Made by a program: the position numbers and the translations under genes
The notes under the pieces: generated by a model
What the model was told of the DNA's origin: nothing
What the model saw: the letters and a program-made list of their open reading frames with translations, nothing else
Database searches by the model: none
Assembly: GCA_007124575.1 (NCBI GenBank)
Contig: SLEW01000144.1
Location: 1 to 8,959 of the forward strand
Length of the DNA: 8,959 bases
Source: Bacteroidales bacterium
GTDB lineage: Bacteria; Bacteroidota; Bacteroidia; Bacteroidales; UBA7960
Reading direction: 5' to 3'
Shown: positions 6,506 through 8,959 of the stretch, one piece after another
Layout of the letters: the number at the start of each line of letters is the position of its first letter
Position numbering within the stretch: the first letter of the stretch is position 1

Positions 6506-7738
6506 ATGAAGAAACACCTTATATTCATTGCATTATTTGCCATCTTATATGCGCCGGTTCACGCTTGTACGATTGCTATCATCAGCGGACAGCATACCCC
6601 CGACGGTCGGCCAATTATTTGGAAGCATCGTGATACAGGAACACTTGACAACAAAGTAGTGATCTACGATGATGGCAGGTACCGTGCTGCGGGACTGATC
6701 AACTCCAATGATGACGGGCCCGAAAGAGTGTGGATAGGCCACAACGAAGCCGGCTTTGCCATCATGAACTCTGCATCTTACAACCTTTGGGAGGCAGACA
6801 CCATTGACATGCCTCACCAAACAGGATATATCATGCGCGACGCCCTCCTTGAATGCGCCACAGTAGATGATTTTCAAGAATTCCTGGATAACAGGGAACA
6901 ACCCTGGGGAGTAGAAACAAACTTCGCTGTAATGGATGCACTTGGTAACGCGGCATATTTTGAAACAGACAACTTCACCTACACCAAAATTGATGTGGAC
7001 GACAAAAGTGTGGCACCCCACGGGTACATTGTAAGAAGCAATTACTCATTTACGGGAATCCCCAATGAAGGAGCAGGTTACATCCGTTTCCAGACAGCAG
7101 AACAGCTCTTTTATCGTGCTTCAGGGACCAATGACCTTTCTATTCCTTATCTCATTGAGAATATGGCCCTTTCGGTGCATAACTCATATACCGGTGAGGA
7201 TGCACGGGATGCCCTGCGACTGCGTGAAACGGAGTCAAGCTTTATGTATTTTCAGGATTGCATTAACCGTTACAGCTCCAGCTCCTCTGTCTTTATCCAG
7301 GGGGTTCGTCCTGATGAGGCACCTGAGCTGACAACCATGTGGGCCATGGTGGGATTCCCGCTGTCAAGCGTTGCTGTGCCAGTATGGGTTACTCCCGAAG
7401 AAAGCCTGCCATCAATTATCACAGGACCCGAAACCGAACATGCACCCATATGCGACTGGGCTCTGGAATTGAAATACTCTCGTATGGTACCCTCTACACG
7501 CGGATCCACACAATATTACATCGATGCCGTCCAGGTCTATAATGCTGATAATACCGGAATCACGCAACAGCTAAAAGATGTAAACAGACGCGTTTATGAA
7601 GCCACAAGATCCCTCATGGAGCAGTGGTATCCTGAACAACCTGATCAGCAACAGGTGAATGAACATTATCAGTGGCTCGATGAAACCATCAGCAGGGCCT
7701 ACGAAGAAAAATTTGATATTTCCACAACAAGTGAATAA
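6506..7738 (+). CDS. Secreted Ntn-hydrolase (choloylglycine hydrolase / penicillin acylase / C45-like amide hydrolase)
   Basis: Predicted exported 410-aa enzyme of the N-terminal nucleophile superfamily, which cleaves or transfers linear amide (C-N) bonds using a Cys exposed at the mature N-terminus. Residues 1-20 are a signal peptide (MKKHLIFIALFAILYAPVHA) and Cys21-Thr22 follows directly, so signal peptidase cleavage would create the catalytic N-terminus. Family-like motifs by eye: CTIAIISG, DGRPIIWKHRD (R42, D43), WIGHNEAGFAIMNS (N88, lining up with the conserved Asn after 'NE.G' in bile salt hydrolases), ETNFAVMDALGNAAYFE and IVRSNYS (N179, like the conserved 'TN' Asn). Length is somewhat above the roughly 320-350 aa of classical bile salt hydrolases and suits the Bacteroidota acyltransferase-like branch. 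The substrate could be an N-acyl amino acid, a peptide-like amide or a bile-salt-like conjugate; the sequence does not decide. VHAC weakly resembles a lipobox. The gene follows susD by 75 bp and precedes the PKD lipoprotein gene by 18 bp. Confidence 0.78.
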   Translation: MKKHLIFIALFAILYAPVHACTIAIISGQHTPDGRPIIWKHRDTGTLDNKVVIYDDGRYRAAGLINSNDDGPERVWIGHNEAGFAIMNSASYNLWEADTIDMPHQTGYIMRDALLECATVDDFQEFLDNREQPWGVETNFAVMDALGNAAYFETDNFTYTKIDVDDKSVAPHGYIVRSNYSFTGIPNEGAGYIRFQTAEQLFYRASGTNDLSIPYLIENMALSVHNSYTGEDARDALRLRETESSFMYFQDCINRYSSSSSVFIQGVRPDEAPELTTMWAMVGFPLSSVAVPVWVTPEESLPSIITGPETEHAPICDWALELKYSRMVPSTRGSTQYYIDAVQVYNADNTGITQQLKDVNRRVYEATRSLMEQWYPEQPDQQQVNEHYQWLDETISRAYEEKFDISTTSE

Positions 7739-7756
7739 ACACAAAAAATTAAAGAC

Positions 7757-8953
7757 ATGAAGTCAATATATTACATCCTAAGTATATTCATAATAACAGG
7801 AATCGCACTGCAAAGCTGTGAAAAAGATGACAATGATGATCCATTAGCCTGTTTTGATATCGAGGCGACAGATATCCAGGAAAACCAGGATGTGGAATTC
7901 ATTAACTGCTCTGAGAACGCCACGGCATATTACTGGGATTTCGGCGATGGCACCACTTCCGTTGAGTACCATGAAACGCACCGTTTTGCTGAGCCAGGAA
8001 GCTATGAGGTGAGTTTGGAAGTATTCCGTGATGACCTTAGTGATAAAATAACCCAAACGGTTATAGTAGAAGAAGACCCCCGGCCGGTTGCATGTTTTAC
8101 CGTTCCTTCCACAAGTTTTGTGGTTGGAGAAGAAGTCGAGTTTGAAAATTGTTCAGAAGATGCACTGGAGTACCTGTGGGAATTTGGCGATGGCAACACC
8201 AGCACAGCAGAACATCCGGTACATGTTTATGAAACCGACGGTCAGATGGAGGTCGTGCTGACGGCCATCAACGACGCAGGTGAGGACAGCATGTCTAAAC
8301 TGATCAATGTGGCCAGCGATGATGTTGTGTTCTTCGATGGTTTTGAAGAATATGAGGATTTTGCCCTTGATTTTGGTGACTGGGAACAGATCGACAATGA
8401 TGGCTCAACCACCTGGGGCCTGGCTGCGACCTCCTTCCCGAACAGTGGTTATGTGGGTTCATTTATCATCTTTAACCCCTATGAGACAGATCCGCCGGTT
8501 AATGACGACGACAGATTTGTGCCGTATAACGGCCAGAAATATGCAGCTTGCTTTGCTGCACAGGATCTTCCGAACGATGACTGGATGATCAGTCCGGAGA
8601 TAGAGCTGGGAGATGATTATGAACTTTCATTGGCCATAAAATCCTATTCTGATGAATATGGCCCTGACCTGTTCGTGATACAACTGCTGGATGGAGATGA
8701 TACGATCTGGCTCAGCCCGGAAGGTAACCCGGTAAATCCGCCTCTCTCATGGAACGTCTATAGCTATGATCTTGCTGAATATGCCGGGAAAAACATTCGA
8801 ATCCAGATAGGATGTGTCTCGGATGATTCCGTGGCCATGTTCATAGATGATATCATGGTGACCTCCGGTGATGGTGAAAAAGTTCTTGAGCAAAACTTTG
8901 AGACCAACAATGTCTGGCAGGAACCCTTTTCCACGCCTGGCAAAAGAGAATAA
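7757..8953 (+). CDS. Surface lipoprotein with two PKD domains and a cleaved-adhesin / choice-of-anchor-J-like domain
   Basis: Predicted outer-membrane lipoprotein of 398 aa, probably surface-exposed and binding rather than catalytic. Residues 1-20 are a signal with lipobox LQSC (Cys21), followed by EKDDNDD, an acidic surface-export-like stretch. PKD domain 1 spans about 31-104 (YYWDFGDGTTS, GSYEVSLEV) and PKD domain 2 about 110-187 (YLWEFGDGNTS, QMEVVLTAINDAGED). Each carries a Cys pair 19 residues apart (C32/C51 and C113/C132). Residues about 190-369 form a jelly-roll-type module of the gingipain cleaved-adhesin / choice-of-anchor J kind: FFDGFEEYE, W-rich STTWG, DDWMISPEIELG, then MFIDDIMV. 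The final 29 residues (VLEQNFETNNVWQEPF and on) look like the opening of a second such module that stops early. The ATG follows an A-rich 18-bp spacer after the hydrolase gene, suggesting co-transcription. By position it may play the role of a SusE/SusF-like accessory binding protein; this is inference. Confidence 0.85.
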   Translation: MKSIYYILSIFIITGIALQSCEKDDNDDPLACFDIEATDIQENQDVEFINCSENATAYYWDFGDGTTSVEYHETHRFAEPGSYEVSLEVFRDDLSDKITQTVIVEEDPRPVACFTVPSTSFVVGEEVEFENCSEDALEYLWEFGDGNTSTAEHPVHVYETDGQMEVVLTAINDAGEDSMSKLINVASDDVVFFDGFEEYEDFALDFGDWEQIDNDGSTTWGLAATSFPNSGYVGSFIIFNPYETDPPVNDDDRFVPYNGQKYAACFAAQDLPNDDWMISPEIELGDDYELSLAIKSYSDEYGPDLFVIQLLDGDDTIWLSPEGNPVNPPLSWNVYSYDLAEYAGKNIRIQIGCVSDDSVAMFIDDIMVTSGDGEKVLEQNFETNNVWQEPFSTPGKRE

Positions 8954-8959
8954 ACACTG

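Noticed and set aside
6545..7021. Minus-strand open frame (158 aa) opposite the hydrolase gene
   Set aside because: It is fully covered by the hydrolase frame with its family motifs; no start context or domain supports it.

Overview
The window carries the protein-coding hallmarks of a Bacteroidota genome, probably class Bacteroidia; nothing here resolves the family. The evidence is a SusC/SusD pair, a FecR-type anti-sigma factor with a C-terminal DUF4974-like domain, lipoproteins whose lipidated Cys is followed by acidic residues, and A-rich translation starts without Shine-Dalgarno sequences. All six protein genes lie on the + strand. I see no insertion sequence, tRNA, rRNA, CRISPR array or integrase.

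Layout: 1-190 is the 3' end of an ECF sigma factor gene (sigma region 4, HTH). 285-1463 is its probable membrane anti-sigma partner (FecR type). A 128-bp gap follows (1464-1591). 1592-4942 is a SusC/RagA TonB-dependent transporter with an N-terminal STN signalling domain. 5006-6430 is its SusD/RagB lipoprotein partner. 6506-7738 is a secreted Ntn-hydrolase with an N-terminal Cys nucleophile (choloylglycine hydrolase / penicillin acylase / C45-like). 7757-8953 is a surface lipoprotein with two PKD domains and a cleaved-adhesin / choice-of-anchor-J-like domain. The window ends six bases after that gene.

How it fits together (inference from family knowledge): substrate captured by SusD at the cell surface enters through SusC. 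The STN domain of SusC signals through the periplasmic part of FecR, which releases the sigma factor to transcribe susC and the genes behind it. The hydrolase and the PKD lipoprotein would process and bind the substrate. No glycoside hydrolase, polysaccharide lyase or sulfatase is present, and the only enzyme belongs to an amide-hydrolase superfamily. The substrate may therefore be an amide-linked compound rather than a plain glycan, although a CAZyme could lie downstream of the window.

The most interesting feature is in the fecR-susC gap. Read on the minus strand, it holds a perfect 10-bp stem followed directly by T6, about 70 bases downstream of a perfect Bacteroidota -7 promoter element that overlaps the susC start codon. 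Together these predict an antisense RNA of about 95-100 nt covering the susC leader. The position and orientation match the cis-antisense sRNAs (DonS type) described for Bacteroides fragilis polysaccharide utilization loci. This is a prediction from sequence only.
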